Source: Casuarius casuarius (Eukaryota > Chordata > Aves > Casuariiformes > Casuariidae). From it: a stretch of 64,000 nt of DNA. The stretch covers positions 3,700,269-3,764,268 of the forward strand of contig PTFA01000086.1 in NCBI GenBank assembly GCA_003342895.1. Reading direction: 5' to 3'. The notes under the pieces are model-generated. The model was not told the DNA's origin. It worked only from the letters and a program-made list of their open reading frames with translations, and did no database searches. This document shows positions 1-11,620 of this stretch, piece by piece; the first letter of the stretch is position 1; each line of letters begins with the position of its first letter. Position numbers and translations under genes: made by a program.

Positions 1-15
1 CCTTCTGTGGGAGAC

Positions 16-77
16 AGGAGTTCTCCAGGGCTTTTCCTGTGAAAATAGGAGTTCTCCAGGGCTTTTCCTGTGAAAAC
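16..77. repeat. 31-bp tandem duplication, two copies
   Basis: Bases 16-46 and 47-77 are the same 31-base unit, beginning AGGAGTTCTCCAGGG, and differ only at the last base (T versus C). Such near-identity points to a recent local duplication. It may be a small length-variable minisatellite. Confidence 0.9.
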
Positions 78-751
78 TCTCCCAGTACAGTCACAGGACA
101 AGAGTGAAGTAGGAGGATCTTTTAATCCTGCAGAGCAAAAGGTGCCGAGGGGCTGTACATCTTCTGTCAAGCATACCGCACAGTGTTAATGAAGGCAGAG
201 TAAATTTACTTGTTCATGAGATTAACAATTAATAATTAAATATCCCTCCCAGTTGCAACTGTAATGTAATCATTATATGTTTACGACTAGGTTTCAGCTC
301 ATGGCTAACTAATGATTCTCAGGTAATTTCTCCAATGTGTCAACGTTACCTTCTGTCCGGAGGAAATTATTAATAAATCCTCACGTATCTTGGGGAAGAC
401 ATTCCAGATTTGCGTTTTTTTAGAGTGTACTTATTCTTTCACTCTCCCCTCAAGGCCTTTCAGTCTTATCTAAACAAAACATCCCTGTTGTCATACCAAC
501 CATGTAAATTTGCGCTCAAACATCTTTTTATTTTTTTACTTACTTTGTTTGTAACTCAACTTGTATCACTTCAGAACACAAATTCCTACAAAATAGGACA
601 ATATTATCCTGATACCTATCAAAATGACTCATTTCATCAGTTGGTCTTCAAGGAAATGGACAGTTCTCTTTCCTTCAGGGCTCGAATGGTTGGAGGTTTA
701 GAAAATTTGCGAGAGCTTTGGCTTTTGGCAACAGCGAGGCCTGGTGGGAGG

Positions 752-752
<1 letters not shown>

Positions 753-785
<33 letters not shown>
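753..785. repeat. Uninterrupted 33-base poly-C run
   Basis: Thirty-three consecutive C residues (G on the minus strand) follow GGGAGGA and end at GATCA. Runs of this length are rare in vertebrate DNA and can form a G-quadruplex or i-motif. They are also classic places for sequencing or assembly error. Open frames crossing the run encode only proline, glycine or similar homopolymers and are not genes. Confidence 0.95.
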
Positions 786-786
<1 letters not shown>

Positions 787-1239
787 ATCATATTCCTCCA
801 GAGCACCCTTGGGCTCTGCTCAGTCATTCCCAAAGGGACTGGAGGAGAAATAGGTTGCACAGAATGATTGCACAGCATCTTCAAAAAAATCAGATCTTCA
901 AAAGCACACCAGCGCATGCTACATACACCGTCCAAGCGACAAAACAAATAAGAGTGAGTGAAAAACATCAAGTGAACATTTGGGATTTAGCCTTGATTTC
1001 TTTTACAGCCATCAATGAAGACCCCTGAGGCAACACAGTGAAAAGTGATCCTTTATCTTTGCTATTAAATTACATTATACCTGTTCTAATCATAGGTCAG
1101 GAGGTTGGCAGGGCTTGACCAGGCTGCTGAGATTTGAGAACATGAAGACTCTGCTCTTTGCCACGGTGGAAATACAGATTTCAGGGTACTCAGAAGGAAG
1201 CAGGCACTCAGGAGTAATGGCTTCTCTATTAATAGGACA

Positions 1240-1296
1240 TTGGTAAAGTCATTTAACCTCTGTAAGACATAGTGCCATCAATAGAACTGAGGCAAT
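1240..1296 (+). repeat. Possible MIR-like CORE-SINE relic
   Basis: The segment TTGGTAAAGTCATTTAACCT followed by a CTG-rich stretch resembles the MIR core, in which a 'ttgggcaagtcatttaacctct' type block precedes 'gcctcagtttcctc'. It is short and heavily decayed. The call is from memory of the consensus and was not aligned. Confidence 0.4.
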
Positions 1297-1675
1297 CACC
1301 AATTTATCTCTGCCACAGGTGCAACTCGGTGACGCAAAATGCAAGAGATGAAAGGTAAAACATGATCATAGGGTATTAATAGGGTAACAGCTCACAGAGG
1401 AAAACCCACCTCTTGAAAACAGTGTTATCAGAATGGCATATTCAGTTTGCTTATCTGACTAAGATGAAATGCAGTCTTGACTATTTAGGGCCAAGTTTTC
1501 AGAAAACATATTTTTAACCTACACTCTATGACTGGCCTGCTTGCACACTGCGGATTCACCAATGACATGAAAATGAAAAAAAANCACAGCACTGAAAATA
1601 GCATTGCAGGTCCCAATCCTGCATCACGACATACTTTGCCTAGTTTCTGTGAAGTCAGTAAGATCTTGCGTTATT

Positions 1676-1695
1676 GCTGATATTAGCTGATATTA
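1676..1695. repeat. 10-bp tandem duplication
   Basis: The unit GCTGATATTA occurs twice head to tail. No function is evident. Confidence 0.85.
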
Positions 1696-3761
1696 GCCAA
1701 CCTTGAGGCAGAATGAAGCCTTAGAAAGTAAACNTTTGTCTTTCCCTCTACAAGAAGTCTCTGTTTATTCTACAGTATGTGGTAGAGCTTCGTTGATCAT
1801 ATTCTTATTATGCAGATATGAGTTGCTAACAATGTGCTGACCCCANCTCCACAGAAAAGGACTGCCAGTCTGGGGAGTGGGCAGTGAAGTTCCATTGCCC
1901 CGTATGCATTTATATTGCCAGGCCTGCTTTATCCAGCAAAATTTAATTTTTCTTCAAAGAAGGCTGTGAAATGTTTTTTGGCAGATGCGGACAGTGAAAA
2001 AGTGTCCTTTTTGTCATGTCCTTTTGGACATGACTGCTATTGCAGGTTTGCAGGGTGCTAATTATAGGGAGTGCTTTGCAGAGCCTGTAGTTAATTAGAG
2101 TGATTCCACTGTATCTGCTGGCTATTAGCATAACTAAGCACAGCTGAGTGGCGTAGTCCAGCTAAGGCTGCGATGGACTTGCATAGAGAGAACATGGACA
2201 AAGAAGAACAGGTAGAAATGGAACAGAGAAGGGTGAAACACTTTATACACCAAACTTCCTGAGTTATCTGCTGAAGGAATTCACCAAGTTTTTATCCATA
2301 AAAAAACAACAGCAGAGAGGCATTGATACTTGAGTATTACTGAAGTGGGAAAGACATGGGAAGTGGCAGAGTACAGTACCTGAAGGGAGGTGAGCGCACA
2401 GCCCTGCCCAGCGCGAGCGCGGGAAGGAGGCCACGTGTAGCCTCTCTGCAGCACCTCTGGAGGCTGCAGGTTCCCCAGCCAGCACTCGCTACAGGAGGAT
2501 CCATACATGCCAGCTTGGTCCCGTATTGTTGTCCTCAGACACTGAGATATCAATGGGTCAAACATGAGGTCTGCATTAAAGTACAGGCTGAGCAGTCACA
2601 ACAGGGTTTTCCAGGTTATGTCNTCTTCTTTCATATAAGAGTGTGGGGTTCATGTGAAACCAGAATGGTCTTGTCTTAAGGCAGCATGCGAAGAGCCAGA
2701 GTATCTGGGGTCTAATACTGGCATTACCATGTCACTTACACCTACACTGTCAGACATAACAGGGGTATGCTACAGAAAAGCCAGAAATCCTAGCTCTGCT
2801 GTTGTCCAAACTGTGAAGATGGACAGAGCACACCACAGCTCCATTATAGCCTGCGAGACTGAATTTTCTTTCTTTAGAAACATTGGAGTTTGGACTTTGC
2901 CAAAAAGTAGCCCGGAGCTATTCAGTTGGAGAGCTGGGATAGATAAGGACAGGCAGATAGTCGTGGGGATAGATGAGTCTGCACCTCCCAGTACATTTCA
3001 GAATACCCAGTTTCTGTCGTTGCATGTATTTCAGATTACAGCAGTAACATACAGCAGTATAATCATCTCTGTAATCAGGATGCAGAGGGAGTGTCATTGA
3101 CTGCCCATAGAAAGAGTTTCATAACTTTGACTACTTGTAGCCTATTCAGCTTTCCTGACCNAAAGGCTCTATCACCTTTGCCAGGCTTGGCACCAAGGTT
3201 TGTACATAACTTGAATCCTAGCCAACACCAAAGCACCTTGCAAAACNTTGAAAACTCAGCTATTGATTTAGAATCGAAGTTGATCCAGCAGAAAATTAGA
3301 TTTAGTTCAGATTTGTTCCCCAAGTCTGTACTATGTGGTCTTGGCCAAGACCAAGATAGTGCTGTTAATGACCAGGACTGGCTCATGAGATCTGAGACTG
3401 TTCCAAGACAACTCTTTTGGCTACAAGGTGGTAGGAGGATTAATATGATAATGGATACATCCTTAAATTTACTTCCCAGAAGTGGGTTTGGGAAGGTTTT
3501 TGGATATATCCCAGCATCCTGGAAATTCTCCAGGTGACAAAAGGTTGGTTCTCCTGAGCACTGCTTGTAGCCAAATGGCCTATGTCAGCTAGGTGGGAGA
3601 GTAGATTGCTTCCAGGGATGGAAGCTGGGCACAGCAGCCTGGCTGACCTAGCAGCATGCAGGATGGCAAAATTTTGGAGAAGCAAAACACAAAGAAATGC
3701 ATTAATATTTGATTCTAGTCTTTCAGAAGACTGAAAAATATTGTTGGTAGAAACTGAACTG

Positions 3762-3866
3762 TTTCTCTTCCTACCCCTCCTTCACCCAATTTTCTCCCTC
3801 TTTTTTCTTCTCTCTGCAATTTTTCATCTTTTCATCCTTCTCCCTTTGTTTTCTCCCTCTTTTTAT
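3762..3866. repeat. Polypyrimidine tract (about 105 bp)
   Basis: A stretch almost entirely of C and T on the plus strand (TTTCTCTTCCTACCCC... to CTCCCTCTTTTTATGG). Long purine/pyrimidine asymmetric tracts can adopt triplex DNA and bind polypyrimidine-tract proteins in introns. It is not followed by a convincing exon. Confidence 0.8.
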
Positions 3867-5555
3867 GGGGAAACATAAGGGAGATGTTCAGTGAAATTAG
3901 CAAATGCATCAAGAACTGCATGCGCTTTATAGATGTTATCATAAAGACACTATTGTTGCGACAGAGCGCTGGAGAGATGAAAAACAAGAGTGCCATTTCA
4001 GCATCTTCCATAGCACGAGTCAGAGAGATTGATAGTTATCCTCTTGCAATTAGAATTTTTATTAGCACTGCCGGTGGCCCTTGGCGTGCTGTGAATGGAT
4101 GCCATTTTCTTAGAGTGTTTAGTCTTTCGTAGTGCTTTAGAGAAAATAAAGATGGGCTGGATTCACTCACCACATTATCCTGAAGGGAAAATTGCATTTT
4201 ATGCTGCCTCAGGCTGGGCTTTCAAGCTCCAAACACCAGGCATAAAACAAGTTAGATATCTGCATGGAGCAAAGCTTAGCAGAGCTCGCATGGCCACAGT
4301 ACTCCTTAGCACTCGTGGTGGGCTGGGGCTCTGTGGTGCAGTGGTCCTGGGGGAGGTGGGGTGGGTTAGAGCCAGAGAGGGCCCCTGCATAGGCTGACCT
4401 TCTCTACTTTTTCTTTCCTTGAGGGAGACACAGAACCTAGGCTGACCTGATCAGTGTTGAAATTACTGTGTCACTGTTTTGCAGCATGCTATTTTTAGGC
4501 AACTCCATGAAAATCCTATCGTAGAGAACAATTCCACTTTTTCCTTTCAATAATATTTGCATCACTGAACAAGGGAGAGCCTAAAGCCTCTGCTGGAAGC
4601 AGACTGGGAGAGCAGACTGGAACATATTTTTGCTTTGAGAGTTTCACCGAAGCTTTATGGTCTTCAAAATCCCATTCTTGAAAAATACAAGATGCTTGGT
4701 ACAACTTCTCATTCTCACAGCTTCTGTGTGTGTTGCACTGACTTTTCTGGGCAGCNGACACACCAGTTTTACACCAGGCACTCTCACAGAGCTCACATGG
4801 CCTGAGGAANGCCATAGGGCATGCTCCAAGTCTGCCTAAAAATGTGTCCTGGGAACAAGCNGTTTTGGCAAGTCTGGTGTTTCCATGCTCTTTCAAAATA
4901 CTGGAGGCTTTTGAGCACCAGCTGGAAATAGGGCTCTGAGTATATTATTAGCATTTCAGCTGCTTTGAAATTACTGACAAGTAGAAATGCAGCACTCATG
5001 CTGGTATCTGCGCTGCAGCTTTATCAGGGGTGCCCTCAGGGTGGACTTAGAATCTGTTTGCCTGTTTGGCTGCCAATAGCCTTATGAAGATCTAGCCCTT
5101 GGTGCCTACGCCGATTTTGAGAGTAGGAGGCAGACTTCTAAATCAAGTAGTCACTTCTGAGCATCGTACCCAGATTATCTGCTTGTGCGTGTATACCCAT
5201 GCCTCCGTAACTGAGGGCTGCTGCAGTTCTTCCAGGGCGCAATCTGAAGCCACAGTCACAATCACTCGGCCGCTTGCGTGATGAGCTGAGCACTGCGAAG
5301 GAAGGAGCCCTCGTGTCTGCTCCCTCCTTGAGGGGAAGGGGTGCTGCATGGAGACACGAATGCTCCCTGGATAATGACACCTGCTGAAGTTCCTTCAATG
5401 CAGCAACCAAACAAGCCTAAGCAGATCGTGCAGACAAGCCACTTGTAATTCAAAACAGGCCTGAATTTTTCTTTAAAAACCCATAATATGCAGGTTTATT
5501 TTCTGCAACTCTTTCAGGCCGGCTACCCCAACTGTTGGCAAACTGCTAGGTTTGG

Positions 5556-5569
5556 GTTGCCATGGATAC
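5556..5569 (+). promoter_or_regulatory. X-box-like (RFX) half-site
   Basis: GTTGCCATGGATAC has a perfect left half of the RFX X-box (GTTGCC, 2-base spacer) and a degraded right half. This is motif recognition only. Confidence 0.25.
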
Positions 5570-8500
5570 TCTCTGCACTGATTCACATGAAATACATCAT
5601 TGCATTATTCCCAGAGTGGTGAAAGCCTTTCACAGCTGATAATTTTTAAGNGAGTGATTCATCGTTAAATATATCATGGCAGATCTGCATTGTTTGCTCT
5701 TCCTGGGAAGCATAATCTGGAAATTAGGCAGCTCTTGGGATGGTCCTGAAGTCAAGAGCAAGATCATGAGTGAGACACCCGCAGCAGTGAGCAGGGACAC
5801 TTAGATTTGTTCTCCCTCTCTCTCAGTGAAGCAAACTTTGTAGTTGCCTCTGATGAATATAATTCTCTTCCCTTCGTGTGGCAATTTATGCTAGTACCTT
5901 TTGCATCCAGTTGAGAGTAGGATACAGTGTACAGCCCACAGCAGGAGACAGCCTGGGCTTTGGGGTGCTGGTCTCTAAAGTGACAACTGGGGCACAGGCC
6001 TTTTTGCATTCACACACTGTCTGAGCTAATATTCTGCACAGTTAGGGGAAAACCAAAGTCATCGCCAGAGTGAGATGTCTCTGAGAGAGGATAGCGTCTC
6101 CCCCCGTTGTCCTATGTTGCGTTCAATCTGCCTTACCAACTGGCAGCTGGCGTCAGCTAGGAAAACAGAGCGCAGTCCATCAGAAACAAAGCCAGAATGA
6201 GTCCATGGCTGTAGATACCTCAGAGAATTTCCACCCCGTCCTCCTGCCATACCTCTCATTAACAGAGCCCCTCTGCTTTATAATCCTCACCCCATCCCAG
6301 CACGCCTGTTCCTGCGCACCAAGGGCTAGCAGCCCTCCCCAGCGGAGGTTAGCTCTCGCCCCCTTCCCCGACCCTCCTACCAGCACCTGGAGGGAGTGGA
6401 AGGGACCACATCTACTCCTTNGTGGTTTCAATTCCATTCAAAAAATTAAGAAAATCAGGATTTAGCCAGATGTGTTTNTGAGGCACCAGGCTGTGCTTTG
6501 GCCTTGGAACAGCTCTCTGGTCAGATGGCTGGCTGTGTGGGCAGAAAAGTTTAGAACAGGCAAACCTTTTCTTCCCCCCAAAAATATAATGTGAACCTAG
6601 AGGTCACCAAAATCCCCCTTTTACCACATTATGAATAATGAAGAAGGGAACACAAACGTGAAACACACAGACTGAACTGACCTAAGTGATCTATGGCAGA
6701 GAAAGGAGCTCCGAATCCTTGTCTGTGCATAATCCCTGCAAGTCAGGGGATGATACAAGCTCTCTTTGAGGGTGTACATGTCCCCTCAGTCTCCTGATGA
6801 ACCTGAAGTGGCAAGTCAGGTACTGGCCTTTCACGGGCTGGCCAAAGTCAGGTTGCTTCCGGACACAGCCAGTATGAGCACAGGGANGAGTGCAGAGATG
6901 GGAATGAAACAAGTGGTTAGCAGTAGATGGGGGAGGTGAAAGCCACAAAGGAAAAAGAGAAAAAGAAAGAGAAGAGGGAGGATGAATGAGAAGGTGAGGT
7001 GGAAAGCAGACACCTCCCTCTGAAAGGAGCGGTGCAGCTAGGCTGTCTGAGCTGGAATTTGTGCAGATTATCAAGGGGAGAGTNGGAGCAGCTGGAAGCT
7101 GGGAAAATNGGTCAAGATGCCCAGAGGTTGCCCAGGAGAAGATGGGGTCTGCCGGCACATATTCAGCATTTTTCCTGGTAACTTCTTGATATCTGAGGAC
7201 AGAGAAATAACTACCAGCGTCTCCACTTCTTGCTGTATACCTGGGTGTGTGTTCAGAGGCACGTTTGGCCTCCACTGGCTGGATGTGAGCACAGGGCTCA
7301 GTGAGAGGTCAGGAAGCCAGCGTCATTTGAATTTTAGCTGTGATCACAGGAAAATGCCTAGGAACCCAGACACTCTGCCCATCCAAGATCAAATGACAGG
7401 TCTGCAAATATATGCAAGTGCNTTTTCAGACTGGCAATTCAGGGCTTGCAGTGGTGCAGAGGGCATACTCACTAGCTAAAAAGGAGAAGAAATATTTTCC
7501 AAGGNTCTTGCATGATTTTGAAGCCTACATCCCTCTTTCAGGCTCCTTACCCCAGAGTTTTATAGCTAATTAGGTACCTAGAAGTGTTGGTGGTGTCATA
7601 GTTGGGTTTCAGGTGTAGGATAGAAAAAGGGGTGGAACACAGCTCAGGAAAGAGTTTATATGTCTTCTGAAGTCACCTTAGATCTGTGAGGCATTATTTT
7701 CCCTGTGTCACTCCTGGAGCGGCGGAAAAAAACTCTGTCATAGCAAGAAGCATTATACTGACTGCTCTGGTTTTGAAATGATGCTTTGAGAGAATTGGTC
7801 AGGAAGAGACTAACTTTCTTTTATGTATGAAATGGGCTCTCATCAAACAACTGCTTGCACTTAGAAAGTAACCCAAAACCAACTGAAATGAACAAAAAAA
7901 GGGCTGTGTGTTCTTGACTCCAGGCCAAAATAATTCTCAGTTATTCCCAAGACAAACCTGTTTCCTCTGTCCCTAAAAGCCAAAGACGTACATATCATGC
8001 ATAATTAAAGTGAGATTTTAGCATACATCCGAGTCTAGGGTTGTGGAAAATGGAAATGGAGCTTTCCAACAAGACTTTTGATTACCAGTCATTTTAAGTG
8101 AAGAAAATAATGGCACTTTAGAGTTCTNCAAGCCCTCAGAGAGGATTTCTGCTATGACTGACCATTCCCAGTGTTTTGGGCCTCCATTCAGTTTAGCAGC
8201 CTCCCCCAAAGGGCTGGAAACATCAGGGGAGATCAATATTTCTGGCAGACCCTCTGTAACATGGAGCGGTGGAGTTGCCATGATGGCTGGACTCTGCGCT
8301 CTGCTGCCATTGCCCTGTGCAGGTGATACTCACCTAGCCTCCAGCAAACAAGCACGCAAGANGAGTATTTTTGTAGCTCTAATACCCAGTGAGTTTTCAA
8401 TCCTTTAATCNCCGTTTCTCTGCTTCTTTGAGAGCAGCCATTAGTGGGTGAGGGACAAGGATAGCAGAGTTTCCATTTATGCTGCACTAACGCTGCTGCT

Positions 8501-11500
8501 AGACNTGTGTTCCTTGGGGCAGACACCAGCTGGCTTTTCCTGGGAGACTTTAAAAGGGCTGGTTCTGCTGTTACTGAGGTTAATGATGATAACTGTCATT
8601 ACAGTGATGGTAGGCAGAAAACTTACTTCTTCGTGCTAGGCACAAACCTCATCCCAGTGTCATCCAACACCCCACTGGCACAATGCATCAGGGCTCAGGG
8701 ACCTGGTTGGTCCATCGTGTCTGGTGCCATCCAGGGTAGCCTGCAAATCTCCCATGTCCCCACACACAGGGTTTGTAAGAGAAACACTTTGCCCATGGAG
8801 GTTTCCTCCAGGCCTCCTGTATTTCATGAGCCCTCCTGCAGGGTAGAGTACACCAAAGTGTCCTTAGGCTTTGTGTCCTTTGGAGAAGACACGGAGACTC
8901 TGGAGAGAGGCCTTGATCTTATTGAAAGAGACTGAATTTTTACCAGACTTGCTGCCTTTTCCCCAAAGCCTCAAAGCCACAAGAACTCAATGACAAAAAG
9001 ACTAGCAAGGTTGAAAATCCAGAGTCCTGGGGAAGAGAGAAGAAAGGTGTCAGACTGATGCTGCTTCTCCATGTCCTTGTCTTTGGAGTTTGGGTTAACT
9101 TAAAACACCCCTTGGACAGGGGAGGAGTGATTTCTGGCAATATCTGTCCTTATTAGCCAGGTAAATTATCCAATCTTTTGTACAAGGTTAAGCGACAGCG
9201 ATTAGTGTTTTCTGTCTAGGCAGGTACATTTGCTTGACAGTTGACAGGCGTGGAATAACAGCATGCATGTGTGAATGCTTCTCCAAACAAGAGGGTGATT
9301 AATTGCATGTCAGCACTCCCCCAGGCTAGGTTAGTCCTGCACTTCACGCGGNTCACCCCTCCCTCCCCAACAGTCCACCCGCCTACCACCGGCTTTTTAT
9401 TGTATCACAGGTAGCCCTCTCTTCTATCCGGGCTGATCCCAATCCTTATTAAGGGTTTGCTTCAGATAAGAGCATTGAGAAAACATGATCTCCTTTCCCC
9501 TTTCTTGCTCCCGCTCAATGACACAGTCCCCTTCCCAGCAAGAACGGCCTGGCTCTAAATCCAAATCCACTCGCTGCACTTGGCTGTCCCTCCCCAAACG
9601 CAGATGCTGTGCTGACCGCATCTGCTGCCCTTCCCCTTTCCTGCATAATCCTCTCTGCCCTCCAGCCATGGTACAGAGCTCCCGCTCCGCCAGTGGAGCT
9701 CGATCTGCCCCAGGGCTGCAACCTCAGCNTCTGCAGGGTAAAGCAGGCTCTGTGGGTACCTCGTGGAGCCCAGACACATGGGGACTCTCCAGAGGGCAAC
9801 ATGGAGTGGGGATAGGGAAGCTGCACTGTAGATGCGTCGTTTCCTTTGAGGCCACATAAAGCCCNGACCCCACACAGGCCCGGGCTTGGCAGTCAGTGCA
9901 GGAGCCTGAGCAGGCAGAGCAAATGAGCCTGGAGGGACAGAAAGGGGCAAGGGAGGAGAGCTGGAGGGGGCTGCTTGCCTCTGCGAGATGAAGGCTGAAA
10001 GTGCCACGGCCACACTCAGCACAGGCCCTTTTTTCTCAACAAGACACCCCTATAGACCTCCTGCCAAGGNGATCAATAGAAACAGGCAAGAAGAATTGGA
10101 GGCAAATGATTAAATGTTGCAAGAGACAAATCTGCAGAGTGGAGACTCCCAGTAAATGAGATTTGTGGCCCCTTCACCTCCCTCGATCCTTTGTGATTAA
10201 GAATCGAAGCCACATGAATTTAGGTGGGTCTCCACTTGACATAGATCCATATTATTAANGCTCCTACTTCTGTCTAATTTCCATCTCAACTCAGTGAGAC
10301 TGTGAAGTGCTGGGATGTGTTAGACCTAATCATCCTCATATTAATAATTGATTTATAGAAGGAACATTGATATACACAGTGCTTAGAATAAAAATCATCC
10401 TTGAGGGAGGGGGAAGGGGGAAACAAGAATGGAAAAACTGGATTTCCTTTTCTTGTACTGAGCTATTTGGCATAATGGATTTCAAAGGCCTTTCAAAAAC
10501 TTCCATAAGCTGGTAACAAAAAAGTAGGTCACAATTAAGCTCTCGATTTCAANAAGAAGCTGCTTGGAATGATACATGATGTTTGTAATTATACTGAGGA
10601 TTGACTGAGCTACAGAGCTATTCAACAGGAAAGACACCGAAGGTGTTATTTGCTTNTTAAAGGCTGTATTTGCTGTTTTGCACATAGTGCACCATGGCAG
10701 GGGCCAGGGAAGCTGCCCTCACCCCTTCTCCAGCTAGCTCTTCCCAGATCCTACCAGGCAGGAGTTACNCGGAGGGGTGAGCAGGGAGTTCAAACTGTCT
10801 AATCCACTCAGCTCTTGCCATTCGACATCATCTCCTCGCTCCCCATCCTCCCTGTAAAAACTGCAGATTAATGGGGACTGATCAGAACAAGCTGTAATAG
10901 GGGTTTATCTGAAATGGGCTGCAAAGAAATCAGATGGAGATCACCCCTTCATTTCACATGGAGCATCAATAAACCCCAGGGCATTTTCTTGGAGGTGAAA
11001 ATTTCTGTAGGCCATCATCACTTTGCAGAATCCCAACCTAATCCCACGTCCCAGAGGCAGAATGTGCTGGTGGAGCTATCTGAGGGCTTTTCTAGGTAGG
11101 GACTTCAGCAGGCAAAATCAATAGGAAATGAATATCTTAGTGACCAAATAAGCCCTGGACTCGACATGCAGTCCTCTCTCAGAATCATATTAAAGCTTTA
11201 GTCATCTGCAGCTCATGTCTCAAGGGTCATTTGTCTCTTNTCCTATGCAGTAAAGTGCATGAGACTTAAACAGGAAAGTGTTACACCTGTGGAAGGACAG
11301 CACTGTACCAAGCCGTGATTCTGGGAGTGGAGGNAGAGCCATCCATGGGAGGGTCAGTGTAGCATCATGTCCAGCCACTGCATCCTAAAGTGCTGGCCAA
11401 ACATGTCTGAACAAACCACCACTGAGGCAATCCTCTGTTTGCTCCTTTTTGTCTGTGGAGATGTTGTTTGACTGGCATCTTTTCTGGTCTTGATTCCTTT

Positions 11501-11588
11501 NGTCATTTTTAGTTGTGATTTAACACAATGCACACGACTATCAAAGCACATCTACAGAGTGGTGAAAAGGCTTAGTGTCAAATGGACA

Positions 11589-11620
11589 GAAATCCATTGA
11601 CTTCATCGGGGCTCTGCTGA
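11589..11620. repeat. Possible fragment of an ancient amniote interspersed repeat
   Basis: ATCCATTGACTTCATCGGGG resembles the 'cccattgacttcaatgggg' block found in an old high-copy amniote repeat that I recall but cannot name with certainty. It is short and weakly supported. Confidence 0.3.

Larger units (their letters stand above)
78..8000. other. Gene-free non-coding stretch, left end
   Basis: Unique sequence of moderate GC with no recognisable gene. It holds the poly-C run, a SINE-like relic near 1.24 kb, a 10-bp tandem duplicate near 1.68 kb, the pyrimidine tract near 3.8 kb, an X-box-like half-site near 5.56 kb and a purine-rich stretch at about 6.93-7.01 kb. The 194-codon minus-strand frame at 6691-7275 contains ambiguous bases, matches no family I know and is within chance expectation. 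Confidence 0.7.

Noticed and set aside
410..1028. Open frames through the poly-C run encoding poly-Pro or poly-Gly
   Set aside because: Artefact of the homopolymer. Flanking residues carry no coding signal.
6691..7275. 194-codon minus-strand open frame
   Set aside because: Contains ambiguous bases, has low-complexity Ser/Pro/Leu/Phe runs from an underlying purine-rich tract and resembles no family. One frame of this size is expected by chance in 64 kb.
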